DNA of 64,000 nt, taken from Ailanthus altissimus. Taxonomy: Eukaryota; Streptophyta; Magnoliopsida; Sapindales; Simaroubaceae. The notes beneath the pieces were generated by a model, which saw nothing but the letters and a program-made list of their open reading frames with translations, had not been told where the DNA came from and did not search any database. Made by a program: the position numbers and the translations under genes. The stretch is taken from NCBI GenBank assembly GCA_946807835.1, contig OX327683.1:7631001-7695000 (forward strand), written 5' to 3'. Positions 34,708 through 48,122 of this stretch are shown here, piece after piece; position 1 is the stretch's first letter; each line of letters begins with the position of its first letter.

Positions 34708-37700
34708 CTATTTAATAGCATCCAATAAAAAAATATTAACTTTTATCTGTTTGAAGATTTTAAAATTTTCAGGATTGTGATTTATCTTCTTAGTATTACG
34801 TAATGCATGAGAAAATGGAGGTGGAGGTAAGGGTTTACTGTTTTCTTCATTAGGTGTAGGTTCAACGTTTTCCTTACCCTTAAAGATTGATTCATCGTTC
34901 TCATAAAGTTCAGGAATGTCATTTTCAACTATTTTACCATTCCGAAGAATGATAATTGCTTCCTGAACTACATGCATTTGAGTTATGTTGTCTTTTGAGG
35001 TTTGGTTGTGGTTGAGAAGAAAATTTTCCTTTCTCATGAATGTTCAGTGCGGATGTAAATTTAGCAAGAATATATTTCAAATCAGCAAAGTTTTGAGCAT
35101 TTTGAGAATTAACAGACTCTTAGTTTTCAATGAATGCATGCAAAGTTTCTTCAAGATTTTTCCTATGAGGTAAGACATATGGTGCATAACCTTGGTGGTT
35201 TTGAAATTTTGGTGTGGTTGGAAAGGTGGTTGTGAAGCCTGTGCTTGAGTGCCATTCCTACAACTAAAATTTGGATGATTTTGCCATCCAGGATTATAGT
35301 TTTGTGAATATGGGTTATTGTTTGACCGCTTGAATGTGTTTAGAACATTGGCTTGTTGATAGAGACATTCCCTAAATGCAGGCAAAGTTGGGCAATCATT
35401 AGTAGAGTGATCGTGGGTTTCATAAATATAGCACACAATTTATTGAATAGATTTTATTTGACCACTCATTTTCATTTCTAAGGTTTTGACTTTTCTAGTT
35501 AGGGATGCTAATTTGGCTTGAAGGTCATGATCTTCCCTAAGATGATAAAAACCCCCACTAGATGTAGTGGTTTGAGTTTTGCTAGATGCCTAACAGATAC
35601 CAGCAGTGTCCCAAATTTTGAGTATTTTCTACTAGTAAGTCTAAATAGTTTATTGCCTCTTCTGGGTCTTTGTCCTCAAATGTTCTATTACACATCATTT
35701 CTACCATTTGCTTACTTGAGGTGTTAAGCCCTCATAGAAATTTGAGACTATTCTTCGTGTTTCAAAGCCATGATGGGGACAGGTTGTAGTAACCACTTAT
35801 CCACAATCGAAAATAATAAATATTTATATATATGTATAATATTCATATTTTATTTATATGTGGATGATACGTAATTTTTGTATTGTTATTAGTATTGTTT
35901 GTATAGATTAAGGACATACTATTAGTATTGGGTTTATTTGCAAGACTTTAAATTTATTTTAGGGACCACATTATAATACTTTAAAAGTTTTGGGGGTTAC
36001 TTTGTAAATATTAAAAATTAGCCTCTTAGTATAAAAATACACATTTTAAATCATAATTTACTCATTTTTGGGTTAAGCCACCCCTTTAGAGAGAGAAAAG
36101 AGAGAAATAGAGGGGAGAGAAAGAGAAGAAGAAGAAGAAAAAGGAGAAGAAATTGGAATTTTGAGTTTTAAGAGGTATATCATAACTATTTCTCAATTTA
36201 TTGGTGTTAATTAAGTTAATTCATTTAAGTTTTAATTTCTAGAAATATAAAAAATTAGGGATTTGATGTGGATTATGTAAGATATATTAAGAATTGATGA
36301 TGATTATGTAGATAACTTGATAAATCATGATGAATTGCAGAATTTTTACTTGATAGTCTCTTGATCTGAGAATTTTATAAATTGTTGTACTTCGATTTTG
36401 GTTTTTTTCTTTGAAAATATAAAACTAGACATGTCTAGAATCGTTTGAGACTTTGAATCGATTGAAAATTCCAGATATTGAATTTGTAGTGAATTTACCA
36501 AAATGACCCTGAAATTCTAGAAATTTTGTGTTAACAGTATGATACAGTGACAAATAATTTTTAATCTGCTGAATGATCTTCACAAATTACAAATTTATGG
36601 AATATGATAAGTTTATATGTCTAATATGATATACTCATAATTGAGAATTTAGATAAATGTGGTTAAATTGTTATGATTTTCTAAAGTGTATCAGCTCATT
36701 GCAGTATTTGATTAACAGATTTTTAAAGCTATAGAATAAAATAGTTTTAAAATACTTTTGGTAGTGATTTTGAAGTAAAATATTTATCATGGATTGAGAT
36801 ATATGTCAAGAGTAATTCTGTTATATTTTTATAATTTTTGACTTAGTATATGATTTTATAAAATTAGAAGATTGAATACTATTCAATAAATATCTTGATC
36901 CTGTCAAGATAATAGTTTGGATTTGATGGTGTTTATGAAATGGATTGTGTAAGAATTATGATATAATATTCATATATAAGAAGGATATATGAGTCAAGAA
37001 TGATATATTCTAATTTTGGAGTAATTGGACATCATTTGATGTATAAGATAATTTTGTTAAATGTAAATGGTCAGAATGACAGGTTCAGAGAAACTAAGTA
37101 ATTAGACCAATTCGATGTGATAAGTGCAATATGTGTAATTTTGTAAGCTATTTAAAGTATTTTGTATGAATGTTGAGGCTTATAAAAGCATTAATCTCTA
37201 TTGATAGGTTAAAGAGAATTAAGTATCGTACCCGAAAATGTTAAGAGGTAAGTATACTAGACTTTTACTGAAATCACAATAAACATAGTAATTGTTTATG
37301 TATGATTTTGTAAATGTTCTTAGAAATATGTTTATGTTATACTAAAGTATATTTAACATAAAATGTGAAAGACATATGTTTATGAATGTGAGCATGGACA
37401 TACATGTGTTTATGAAAGTGAGCTTTCAAAATGAAATGTGTTTAACAAAGAAAGCTTTTGAAGTGAAAAATGTCCATGAGATACGTTTTGTGTTTTAAGA
37501 ATGTTTGAACTCACTATTTATTTAGTAGGCACCTTATGTGATTTATGGAGCCTTTATGTGTGATCTTTCCTTCGGGATTGGTATATGTTATATGTTCTGT
37601 ATGTAGGGAGGATCCTATTGGTACCTAAAGGAAGAGTGAGACATCACATTCGTGTGGTGGTGTATTGGTGTATGTGAGAAGACTCACCGATGATCAGGGT

Positions 37701-39040
37701 GAGGGTTTGGCTTTTACGTTCAGGCATGATCATTATATATGTGTAATTTAAACCTCAATTGTGTTATTCCTCTCATATGGTATATCACCTACGAGTGACA
37801 TTTGGCTCATTATGTGATATGTGATATAAAAGTCCTACTAAGTAGTAGTTGAGTAATGATATTCTTATTATATGTTTTGAAAGAATGTGTAAGCGCTTAC
37901 TTGACATATGATTTGATAAGATTATGATTTTAATTTATCATGGCATATGCATTATGTATATATGCATTGTGTATATATGTACATATGCATTGTGTACATA
38001 TATGTATTTCTATTTTGATATATGAAAAACTAGTATGCTTATTGAGTTTTATACTCATTATAATTTATGGTGATTTCAGGTAAATAAGGCACATGTGTGC
38101 TTAGTTGATTTGGCAAGGCTTCTGCTGTCCTTTGGGTTTCCTAAGTTGCTAGGTTGCTAAGTGTTTCATTTGTGGACACATAGTTTAAGATATTTGATTT
38201 GTCCCTATTGAATAAATGCTCATGTGTTAATTTATTAGGTGTGGTTGTATTTGGTTTATGTTTAACCAAGTATAGTTATGGATTGATTTTGCATTAAACT
38301 TACTAGCAACTTGATAAGGATTCCTATGTTGAATTCAAGTTTGAAATTTTATGCAATATTAATTATGAGTGTACATTATTGAATGAGTGTAAGTTATGTC
38401 ATGTTTGAGATCTTTTGGGTCTAGGGCGTGACACAGGTATTAAATAATTCTTTATACCTTTTCCAACATTGGTAAAGGGTCTCTCCTAATTTTTAGGCAA
38501 ATGTGGTAATTTGTCTTTTAAAAGAATTTGTCATATGGGAAGGAAATATATTTTTTAGGAATTGTTGTTGCATCTCATTCCATAAAGAAATAAATTCTAG
38601 CCTAAGGTTTTGTAGTCATGTTTTAGCTTTATCTTTTAAAGAAAAAGGAAAAAGCTTAAGTCGAATTGTGTTCATGCTACAATTTTGGTCATTATACGTG
38701 TTACACACTTCTTCAAATTCTCTTAGATGCAGATAAGGGTTATCTGCATCTAAGCCATGAAAAGTGGGTAAAAGTTAGATAATGCTTGACTTAAAATTAA
38801 AATGTGGTGCTTCTAGAGAAAAAAATTAAGCAAGATGGTGCACCGGTTCGTGTAGGGTTCATGTAATCTTTAAGTATCCTAGGTCAGTTATAGTCATTAT
38901 GTTGGGACTGATTGTCCACTAGGTCTATGAGTCCCTCAATTTAATTTTCGCTCATGGTGTTAATTGGTGAAAAATTAGAAGATGAAAGAGAATCTAGTGA
39001 ATTATCAAAGGAAGTTTCGAAATTACCTTTCACCAAACGA
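34708..39040 (-). pseudogene. gag of the minus gypsy copy, split by a solo LTR
   Basis: The capsid-like part lies at 38,434-39,040 and continues at 35,440-35,784. The nucleocapsid part near 35,395-35,436 reads CYIYETHDHSTNDC, a CCHC knuckle with its second Cys changed to Tyr. A linker (34,708-35,037) leads to protease. The solo LTR at 35,785-38,433 interrupts the frame. Confidence 0.8.
35785..38433 (+). mobile_element. 2,649-bp solo LTR with CAGGT target-site duplication
   Basis: It starts TGTAGTAACC and ends GGGCGTGACA, and is flanked by CAGGT at 35,780-35,784 and 38,434-38,438. A plus-strand TATAAAAA (36,030-36,037) followed by a GA-rich leader gives plus orientation. The terminal words resemble Ty3/gypsy chromovirus LTRs (inference). 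AT-rich short repeats of tgtatatatgcatt occur at 37,945-38,010. No coding sequence was found. Confidence 0.88.
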
Positions 39041-39367
39041 TGAGAATTAAGATCTCGAAACCAACCACTTATACAAAGAAATAAAATAAAATACAATAAC
39101 AATAAATATTACAAATAAGAAAATGAGAAATAAAAGAAATAAAATATTAAATAAAGATAAATAAAATAGGTAAAACTAACAATAAAATAAAAGTTAGATT
39201 AATCAATGTTAGATTATATAATAAAAAGTTAATAAATAAAGAGTAGGAGGTTTAGCCTTCCATGAAAATAAAAACGAATAATAAAGAAAATAAAGTAAGT
39301 TATGAAGCTTAGCCTTGCATGAAAATAAAATAAACAAACAAACAATAAAAAAAATGTTAATTTAACT

Positions 39368-39385
39368 TCCTCGACAACGGCGCCA
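39368..39385 (-). other. tRNA-Asp primer-binding site (minus copy)
   Basis: TGGCGCCGTTGTCGAGGA closely matches the complement of the 3' end of plant tRNA-Asp (TGGCGCCGTTGCCGGGGA). It lies about 6 bases after the LTR. Confidence 0.85.
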
Positions 39386-39391
39386 AAAACT

Positions 39392-40816
39392 TGACACATT
39401 TAGAATATAAGAGTTTATTCCTAAGTGTAAGATTGTCGAAGTAATAAATAACCCAGTAAGAACGTGGTCGATCCACAGGAAAATAGAATTAAGATTACAA
39501 ATTATAAATACTTTAAAGACAATTAATGCAGTATAAGATGTTTATAAATATTAATTTAATTAACCAATTCAAATAAAAACTAAGGTTAGGGGGATCCACT
39601 CTTGGCATAAGAAGTAAGAATATATTTAACTCTTTTTATAACTCAAGTGGAATCCTCACACAAAGGAGGTTCCAATTGAAAAATATAACAATTAAAGTTC
39701 ATCATCATTTATATATTAATTAGTATTTATTTATTTAATTATTTTACACCAAATCTTATAAATGAGTTCAAGTATTTATTATGCCAATCTTTATATTTGT
39801 TTACAATAAATCAAGACTCTTATTTTACAAGAAATGGTATATACGTCAAATCTTGTAAATGGTTTCAAGAATTTATTGTGCGAAGTATAAAGTTTGTCAA
39901 TAATAAATCAAGATACACCATTTAGAAGAAAGGGTATTAATATTATAAACAAAATAAATACATTATATATAAATTTTCATAACTTAAGAATAAAACATTA
40001 AATTCATGAATAAGAGTTAAGTATTACCTTATCAAGAGTTTCACCCTTTCACTTTAGCATAAAGAAAATTACTTAGACATAATAAAACTAAAGAAAAAGA
40101 AAAGAAATGGAAGAAGAGATAACATGACTTTACAATAGTAAACAAGAGAAATAATATTACAAAGAGATAATACAAAAGACAAGTATTTTGAACAAAAATC
40201 TAACTCTCTAATTACATGTTTAGGTATAACATGCTACCTATTTATAAAAAAATATGGATATATCGAGACAAATGAAGAGGGAACCATTTGGATGATAAAA
40301 GTTAAGAATGGTGGCAAATAATTTACATTGATTATCATTAATGTACCCAGATGCTTATCCAATTTGGAATTGATGTGGTTCGAATTAGCTATCATTCAAA
40401 ACATAAAAATTGTAGATAAGTCTCTTATCCTTCCAAATTGAGTTGTCTCATACATATTAGATATGTATTTATATATTTATGGGTCAAATACTGATAACTG
40501 TTTGGATTGGGTCTATATTGCAGATCAGTTCTGTTTTAAGCTATTTTCATCTTCTAAACACTCGAATTTCAAATGTCTTGTAAACAACACTACACTAGTC
40601 CATTGAGTTAGATCTTTACAGGATCAAGAATCACTCCAATTGAATTACTAGGTAGAAAGTTATACCCATTTTACGTACCTACCACAAAATAGTTAAAAGT
40701 GAATTAGGTACAATATTGTAAACATACTTAGGTTAGGGGGGTTAAAGACACTAGTAATATAAAACAATGATATAAAACCCTTATTAAATATTTAATTTCA
40801 TAAGTGTTTTATATCA
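39392..40816 (-). repeat. 5' LTR of the minus gypsy copy
   Basis: It ends (minus strand) in AAATGTGTCA next to the primer site. Its outer end is near 40,816, where the minus strand reads TGATATAAAACACTTATG. It overlaps the start of the plus copy's LTR at the head-to-head junction. Confidence 0.8.
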
Positions 40817-42177
40817 TTTTTTTGTATTACTAGTGTCTTTAACTCTCCCTAAATTAAGTATGTGTACAATATTGTACCTAGTTAGCTTTTAACTGTTTCG
40901 TAGTAGGTACGGTAAAATGAGCATAACTTTCTACCTAGGAATTCAATTGGAGTGATTCTTGATCTTGTGAAGAGTTGAATCAATAGGATAATATATTGTA
41001 TTTTATAAAGTATTTGAAATTCGAGCGATTAGAAGGTAAAAATGGCTTAAAATAGAACTGATTTGCAAAACAGACCCAATCCGTACAGTCATTAGTATTT
41101 GGCCCATAAATATACAAATACGTATCTAATACGTATGAGACAACTCAATTTGGAAAGATAAGAGACTTATCTACAACTTTATGCTTTGAGTGGAAGCTAA
41201 TTAGGATTAAATGATAGCAAATTAGTTGCCTCCCTTATTGACTTTTATCATTCAAGTGATTACTCCTCATTTGTCTTATATTATCCATGTTTTTTTTATA
41301 AATAAGTGGCCTTTTCTATAAATAGGTATCATATTTATGCCTAAAACATATAATTAGAGAGCTAAATTTTAGTATAAAATACTTGTCTTTGCATTATCTC
41401 TTTGTAGTAGTATTTCTTTCATTTATTATTTTAAAATTCATGTTATCTTTTCTTCCATATCTTTCCTTTAAGTTTATTATGTCCAAATAATTTTTATTTT
41501 TTAAGGTGAAAGGGTGAAACTCTTGATAAGGTAATGAGATATACTTCAACTCTTATTCTAGAATTTAATGTTCCATTCTTAAGATAAGCAAATTTATATA
41601 TTATGTATTTATGTTATTTTGAAATATTAATACCCTTTATTGTAAAGTGGTGTATCTTGATTTATTATAGACAATCTTTGTACTTGGCACAATGAATTCT
41701 TGAAACTATTTATAATATTTGGCGTAGATACTCTTTCTTATAAAGTGAGAGTCATGATTTATTGTAGAAAAATATAAAGATTGACATAATTAATACATGA
41801 ACCCATTTATAAGATTTTGTGTATAATAGTTAAAAGAAATAAATATAAGTTAATATATAAATGATGATGAACCTTAATTGTTATATATTTTGATTAAAAC
41901 CCCCTTTGTGTGAGGATTCCAACTTAGTTATTAAGAGAGTTGAATTTATTCTTATTTCATATGCCAAGAGTGGATCCCCCTAACCTTAGCATTCATTTTA
42001 ATTGGTTATTTAAATTATTATTTACAAACGTCTTATATTGTTTTATTTGTCTTTAGAGTATTTATAGTTTATAATTTTAATTTTACTTCCCTGTGGATCG
42101 ACCTCGTTCTCACTGGGTTATTTATTACTTTGACAATCCTACATTTTGGAATAAACTCCTATATTATAGATGTGTCA
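40804..42177 (+). repeat. 5' LTR of the plus gypsy copy, 5'-truncated
   Basis: It matches 60,413-61,826 from about the 35th base onward and ends GATGTGTCA before the primer site. The missing start coincides with the junction to the inverted minus copy. Confidence 0.8.
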
Positions 42178-42183
42178 AATTTT

Positions 42184-42202
42184 TGGCGCCGTTGCTGAGG
42201 AA
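42184..42202 (+). other. tRNA-Asp primer-binding site (plus copy)
   Basis: TGGCGCCGTTGCTGAGGAA fits the complement of the tRNA-Asp 3' end with few mismatches. Confidence 0.85.
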
Positions 42203-42509
42203 GTGAAATTAACTAATAATTTATTTTATTTTCATAGAAGGCTAAACCTCTTATCTTTGCTTTACTTTAATTATTCTTCGTTTGTTATTCTTGTTTTATT
42301 ATGGTTGGTTTTACTTAACCACCTACCTTTTGTTTACTAACTTTTTATTATCTTAATCTAACATTGACTAATCTAACTTCTAACTATTTCTCTAACTTTT
42401 ATTTTATTATTAGCCTTGCCCTTTTATTTGTTTATATTTAATTTTTTTTCTTATTTTGTTTTCTTATTTGTAATATTTATTGTTATCAGATTTTGTTTTA
42501 TTTTTTTGT

Positions 42510-44250
42510 ATGAGTGGTTGGTTTTGAGATCCTAAGTCTCATCGTTTGGTGAAAGGTTATTTCGAAATTTCCTTTGATAATTTGTTTGATTTTTTATTAT
42601 CTTCTCATTCTTCACCAAATAACACCATGACCGATAATAAAATTGAGGGACTTATAGACCCAAGAGACAACCAGTTCTAACATAATGATTATAATAGACC
42701 TAGGACACTTAGAGACTACATGAACCGCACATGAATCGGTGCATTATCTTACTTAGTTTTTTTTTTCAAGATGCAACACATTTTAATTTTAAGCCATAAG
42801 TTATCCAACTTTTACCCAATTTTTATGGCTTGGATGCAGAGAACCCTTACCTACATTTAAGAGAATTTGAAGAAGTGTGTAACACGTATAATGACCTAAA
42901 TTGTAGCATGAACATAATTTAACTTAAGCCTTTTCTTTAAAAGATAAAGCTAAAACATGGCTACAAAACCTTAGGCCGAGATCCATTTTCTTATGGGATG
43001 AGATGCAACAATAATTTCTTAAAAAATAATTTCCTCTTTATAGAATAAATTCTTTTAAAAGACAAATTACCACTTTCGCCCAAAAACCAGGAGAGACCCT
43101 TTACTAATGTTGGGAAAGGTATAAAGAATTACTTAATACCTGTCCTCATCATGGCTTTAAAACTTAGAGATTAATCTCAAATTTCTATGAGGGCTTAACA
43201 CCTCAAGTTAAGCAAATGGTAGAAATGATTTGTAATAGAACATTTGAGGATAAAGACCCAGAAGAGACGATGAACTACCTAGACTTACTAGCAAATAATT
43301 CTCAAAATTGGGACACTGTTGGTACATGTGAGGCATATAGCAAAATGCAAACCACTAAATCTAGTGAGGTATTTATCATCTTAGGGAGGACTATAACCTT
43401 CAAGCCAAATTAGCATCCCTAGCTAGAAAAGTCGAAACCTTAAAAATAAAAAAGAGTCGTCAATTAAAATTTGTTTGAGAAATTGTCTATCACATATGTG
43501 AAACCCATGATCACTCTACCAATGATTGCCCAACTTTAGATGCATTTAGAGAATGTCTTTATGAATAAGCCAATATTCTAAACTCATTTAAGTAGTCAAA
43601 CAATAAGCCATATTCACAAAACTACAATCTTAGTTAAAGAAATCACCTGAATTTTAGTTAAAGAAATGACACTCAAGCACAGGCTTTACAACCACCTTTT
43701 CAATCAAACCAAAAATTTCAAAACCCTCAAGGTTATGCACCATATGTCTCACCTCTTGAGAAAAATCTTAAAGAAACTTTTCATACATTCATTGAAAAGC
43801 AAATGTTTATTAATTCTCAAAATACTCAAACATTTGCTGGTTTGAAAGATACTCTTGCTAAATATGCATCTGTACTGAACATTCATGAGAAAGAAAATTT
43901 TCCTTCTCAACCACAATCAAACCCCAAAGGACAACATAACTCAAATGCATGTAGTTCTGGAAGCCAACACATAGATCAAGTTAAAGTGGTTATCACTTTT
44001 CGGAATGATAAGGTTGTTGAAAAACACATTCCTGAACTTCATGAGAACGATGAATTGATCTCTAAGGATAAGGAAAGCGTTAAACCTAAACATAGTAAAG
44101 AAAACACCGAACCCTCACCTGCACCCCATTTCCTCATGCATTATGTAATGCTAGGAAGTTGAATCACAATCCTGAAATTTTTAAAATTTTCAAATAGGTA
44201 AAAGTTAATATTCTTTTATTAGATGCTATTAAACAGATTCCCTCTTATGC
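42510..44250 (+). pseudogene. gag of the plus gypsy copy
   Basis: Pieces in all frames include MTDNKIEGLIDPRDNQ, VKQMVEMICNRTFEDKDPEE and a zinc knuckle YHICETHDHSTNDC (about 43,485-43,530), whose first Cys is Tyr. Open parts are 43,216-43,413 and 43,803-44,162. No solo LTR is present at the site equivalent to 35,785. Confidence 0.8.
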
Positions 44251-44905
44251 AAAACTTTTAAAGGATTTATGTATAGTAAAAAAAAAACTGAATGTGAACA
44301 AAAAAGTATTTTTATCTGAACAAGTATGTGATATTCTTTACAACAATAATACTTTGAAATACAAAGACCTTGGTTATCCCACAATTTCATGCATTATTGG
44401 AAGTTATAAAATTGAATAAGCCTTACTTGATCTTGGTGCTAGTGCGAATTTACTATTATATTTAGTTTATCAACAGCTCAATCTTGGTGAGTTAAAATCA
44501 ACTTCTGTAACTCTTTTGCTTAGTGATAGATCAATAAAAGTGTCAAGAAGAATAGTGGAAGATGTGTTAGTTCAACTAGATAAATTCATATATCTTGTAG
44601 ATTTTATTGTCTTGGATATAGAACCTGTTAAAGGATATAATATGATATCCGTTATTTTAAGTCATCCATTTTTAGAAACTTTTAACACTTTAATTAATTG
44701 CAATAATGGAGTAATGAAGCTTTCATTTGAAAACATGACACTTGAGCTCAATGTTTTTAATATATATAAGCAACTACATGAGGCAGAGGATGAAAGTGAA
44801 GAAACCAATATGATTGAAACAATTATGGAGGACCAAATTGAAAAAATGAGTTATACTGATCCCTTAAAAATTTGTTTAATGAATTCATTTGAGTCAAATA
44901 TGTAA
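44250..44905 (+). pseudogene. Aspartic protease of the plus gypsy copy
   Basis: LLDLGASANLL (near 44,427-44,460) holds the catalytic Asp. An open stretch at 44,516-44,905 continues with LSDRSIKVSRRIVED and MTLELNVFN. An upstream stop separates the two. Confidence 0.75.
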
Positions 44906-44989
44906 TTAGATCATGAAATCTCTAACATATATTCTTTACTTGATTGTGCACAAGTGACCGAAAATAAAGGATATAAATCAAAGTTTAAA

Positions 44990-46110
44990 GAATTTGGAGA
45001 AAATGAGGATAAGCAACACAAAATTCCAAAGTTGGAGTTGAAACCTTTACCTGAAGGGTTGAAATATACATTTCTTGGAGAGAAACAAACTTATCCAATG
45101 GTAATTTCTTCTACACTCACAAGCGAATAAGAACGTAAGTTACTTGAAGTATTAAAAATGCAATGGGGTGGACTTTAAAAGACATAAAAGACATTAATAA
45201 TTTAATTTGCACACGTAGAATACACATAGAGGATAATGCCAAAGCTTCCCAACAACCCCAAAAGAGATTAAATCCACATATGAAAGAGGTAATGAGAGCT
45301 GAAGTTCTCAAATTACTTGAGGTAGGAATCATATATCTTATCTCGGATAGTAAGTGAGTAAGTCCTACTTAGGTAGTACCAAACAATTTTGGAATCATGG
45401 TTATTGAAAATGATAAAGGTGAGTTAATACCAACTCAAGTCTCATTTACTGGGAAGATGTGCATAGATTATAGGAAGTTGAACTTTGCCACTAGAAAAGA
45501 CCATTTTCCATTACATTCATTGACCAAATTTTAGAAAGAGTAGCGAAACATCCTTACTATTGCTTTTCTAGATGGCTATTCTGACTATTATCAAATCCCC
45601 ATAACATTAGAGGACCAAGAAAAAACTACCTTCACATGCCCTTTTGGGACCTTTACTTTTAGAATGATGCTCTTTGGACTTTGTAATTTCCTCGCAACAT
45701 TTCAAAGATAAATTTTAAGCATTTTTAGTGACATGGTTGAGTATTATTTAGAAGTTTTCATGGATGATTTAACTGTGTTTGAAAATTCTCTTGATAATTG
45801 TCTTGAAAACTTAAGAATTATCTAAAAGATATAAAGAAAAAAGTCTTGTGTTGAATTGGAAAAATATCATTATATGGCCACTTCTAGAATTTTTTTGGGA
45901 CATGTAGTGTCTTCTAAAAGAATTAAAGTGGATAAGAAAAAATTTTGAACTTATTGCTTATTTGCCCCCACAAAAAATAATCAGAGAAGTATGATCTCTT
46001 TTAAGACATACTGGATTTTATAGGAGGTTCATAAAATATTTTAGTGCTATATCTAGACCTCTTTGTAACCTCTTAGCAAAAGATGTACCATTTGAGTAGA
46101 CTTAAGAATG
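44990..46110 (+). pseudogene. Reverse transcriptase of the plus gypsy copy
   Basis: The catalytic block EVFMDDLTVF (near 45,755) retains both Asp residues, unlike the minus copy. The N-terminal part MGWTLKDIKDINNLIC lies at 45,163-45,357. Stops and shifts occur throughout. Confidence 0.82.
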
Positions 46111-46156
46111 TTAAAATTCATTTAAAATATTAATTGGCCACTTAACATCTGCTCAT

Positions 46157-46575
46157 ATGATGCAATCTTTTGACCGGTCTTTATCTTTTGAGCTCATGGG
46201 TAATGCCAGTGATTATGTTATTAGTGCTGTATTGGGACAAAGAAAGGAAGGTAAACCTTATGTAATTTATTGCGCAAGTAGAACTTTAAACAGTGTACAA
46301 ATGAATTACACAAGAATTGAAAAAGAATTACTTTCTATAATATTTGCATTAGACAAATTTCACTCTTACTTAATTGATTCTTTAACTGTTGTGTTTACTG
46401 ACCATGCTACTGTAAGGTACTTAATGTCAAAACAGAATGCAAAACTAAGACTAATTCAATGGATTCTGTTGTTTTAAGAATTTAATATCATTACCAAGGA
46501 TAAGAAGCCATTTGAGAATGTTATTGTAGATCACTTATGAAGACTCGTATCAGATTTATCAACATAAATAACACT
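46157..46575 (+). pseudogene. RNase H of the plus gypsy copy
   Basis: An open 106-residue stretch contains [47 protein letters not shown] and [12 protein letters not shown], the order of gypsy RNase H. The frame ends early. Confidence 0.82.
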
Positions 46576-46679
46576 TATTAATGATTTGTTTTCTAGTGAA
46601 ATTTTATTTTCTGCTGTTACAATGTATTGATATGCTAATATTGTTAATTTTCTCTTGTAACAAGAGAAATGTCACCTCA

Positions 46680-47838
46680 ATAGAATAATCAAGATAATTT
46701 TTTTTTTAAACTAAGGTGAGAGTTTTATTAGGATGATCCTTATCTCTTTAAATATTGTCCTGACCTAATTTTTTGAAAATGCATACATGACAATGAGGTG
46801 AGTAGCGTTATTAAATTTTGTCATTCTGAAACTTGTAAGGGACATTTTTCATCAAAGAAAACAACTGTAAAAATCTTGCAGTGTAGATTTTATTGGCCCA
46901 CTTTATTTAAAGATACACATGTATTTTGTAAAATGTGTGAAAATTATCAAAAATTGGGATCCATTTCAAAATGAAACATGATGCCTTTAAACCCTATTCT
47001 TGTTATTGAAATCTTTAATTGTTGGGGGATAGATTTTATGGGACCATTTTCACTATTATTTGGATTTACATATATCTTAGTCGCAGTAGATTATATCTCA
47101 AAATAGATTGAGGTTATGCTATGTCGAAACAATGACCATAAAAAAGTCATGAAATTTTTGAAAGAAAATAGCTTGAATCGATTTGGAATTCCTCAATCCA
47201 TTATAAGTGACGGCGGTAAGCACTTTGTAACAGGACATTTGAAACATTAATGAAAAAATATGGTATTATACATAAAATTACCACCCCTTATCATCCTCAG
47301 ACAAGTGGATAAGTTGAACTAGCAAATAGGGAGATAAAATAAATTTTGAAAACAACTGTAAACATAAATCGTAAAGATTGGTTTTTAAGACTTAATGATG
47401 TACTTTAGGCTTATAGAATTGCTTTTAAAACTTTATTGGGTATGTCTCATTATAAGTTAGTTTATAGGAAACCTTGTTACTTACCTGCGGAACTTGAGCA
47501 TAAAGTCTATTAGGCCATAAAAGCTTTCAACACAAATCTTGATTATGTTGAACAGATATATAAATTACAAATAAATGAACTTGAAGAATTGAGAAATGAT
47601 GCATATGAGAATTCAAAAATTCATAAAGGTAAAATCAAAACTTTTCATGATAAAAAATTCAAAGAAAAATATTTGCTATTGGTTAAAGGTTTTACTTTAT
47701 AATTATCAGCTTCACATATTTTCTAAAAAATTAAGATTAAGATGGAGTGACCATTTTATTGTGAAACATATGTACCCTTATGGAGCAATTGACATTGGAA
47801 ATCCTAGAAATGACAATGTTTTTAAGATAAATGAGTAA
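46680..47838 (+). pseudogene. Integrase of the plus gypsy copy
   Basis: It contains a HHCC-like segment (about 46,820-46,960), ISDGGKHF with a catalytic Asp, PYHPQTSG, then MSHYKLVYRK and a C-terminal RWSDHFIVKHMYPYGA. It shows the uninterrupted target of the LINE-like insertion in the other copy. Confidence 0.8.
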
Positions 47839-48122
47839 AGACTTAAGTCGTTTCTAGAAAATCAAGCTTTTCAAGAAGAATTTGTGTCCCTATCTAACCC
47901 TTATTATAAGACTAATTGATCTTTGTTGTACATATTTAAATATATTTATTATTCTTCTAATTTTATTTGCTTTTCATACTTGTAGGTTAATTTAGTATTT
48001 TGAGTTAAAATTTTATTTTGCATTCCAGTAAATTGGCAGATAATAGTACTCTATAACATTTTAAGTTGGGTTTTTTAGTTTTCATAATTATTGATACATT
48101 CTCTTCTTCTTCTTTTTAAAAA

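Larger units (their letters stand above)
25571..40816 (-). mobile_element. Athila/Tat-like Ty3/gypsy element, minus copy, carrying a LOG-like gene
   Basis: LTRs at 39,392-40,816 (5') and 25,571-26,993 (3') flank, in minus order, a tRNA-Asp primer-binding site, gag, protease, reverse transcriptase, RNase H, integrase, two unknown reading frames, a LOG-like gene and a polypurine tract. The domain order with integrase last, the primer site and the gag zinc knuckle fit the Athila/Tat branch. Many stops and shifts make it defective. Two younger insertions lie inside it: a solo LTR at 35,785-38,433 and a LINE-like insert at 30,612-31,529. Confidence 0.88.

Noticed and set aside
37945..38010. CRISPR-like short repeats
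   Set aside because: The repeats are low-complexity AT words of varying spacing within a plant LTR.
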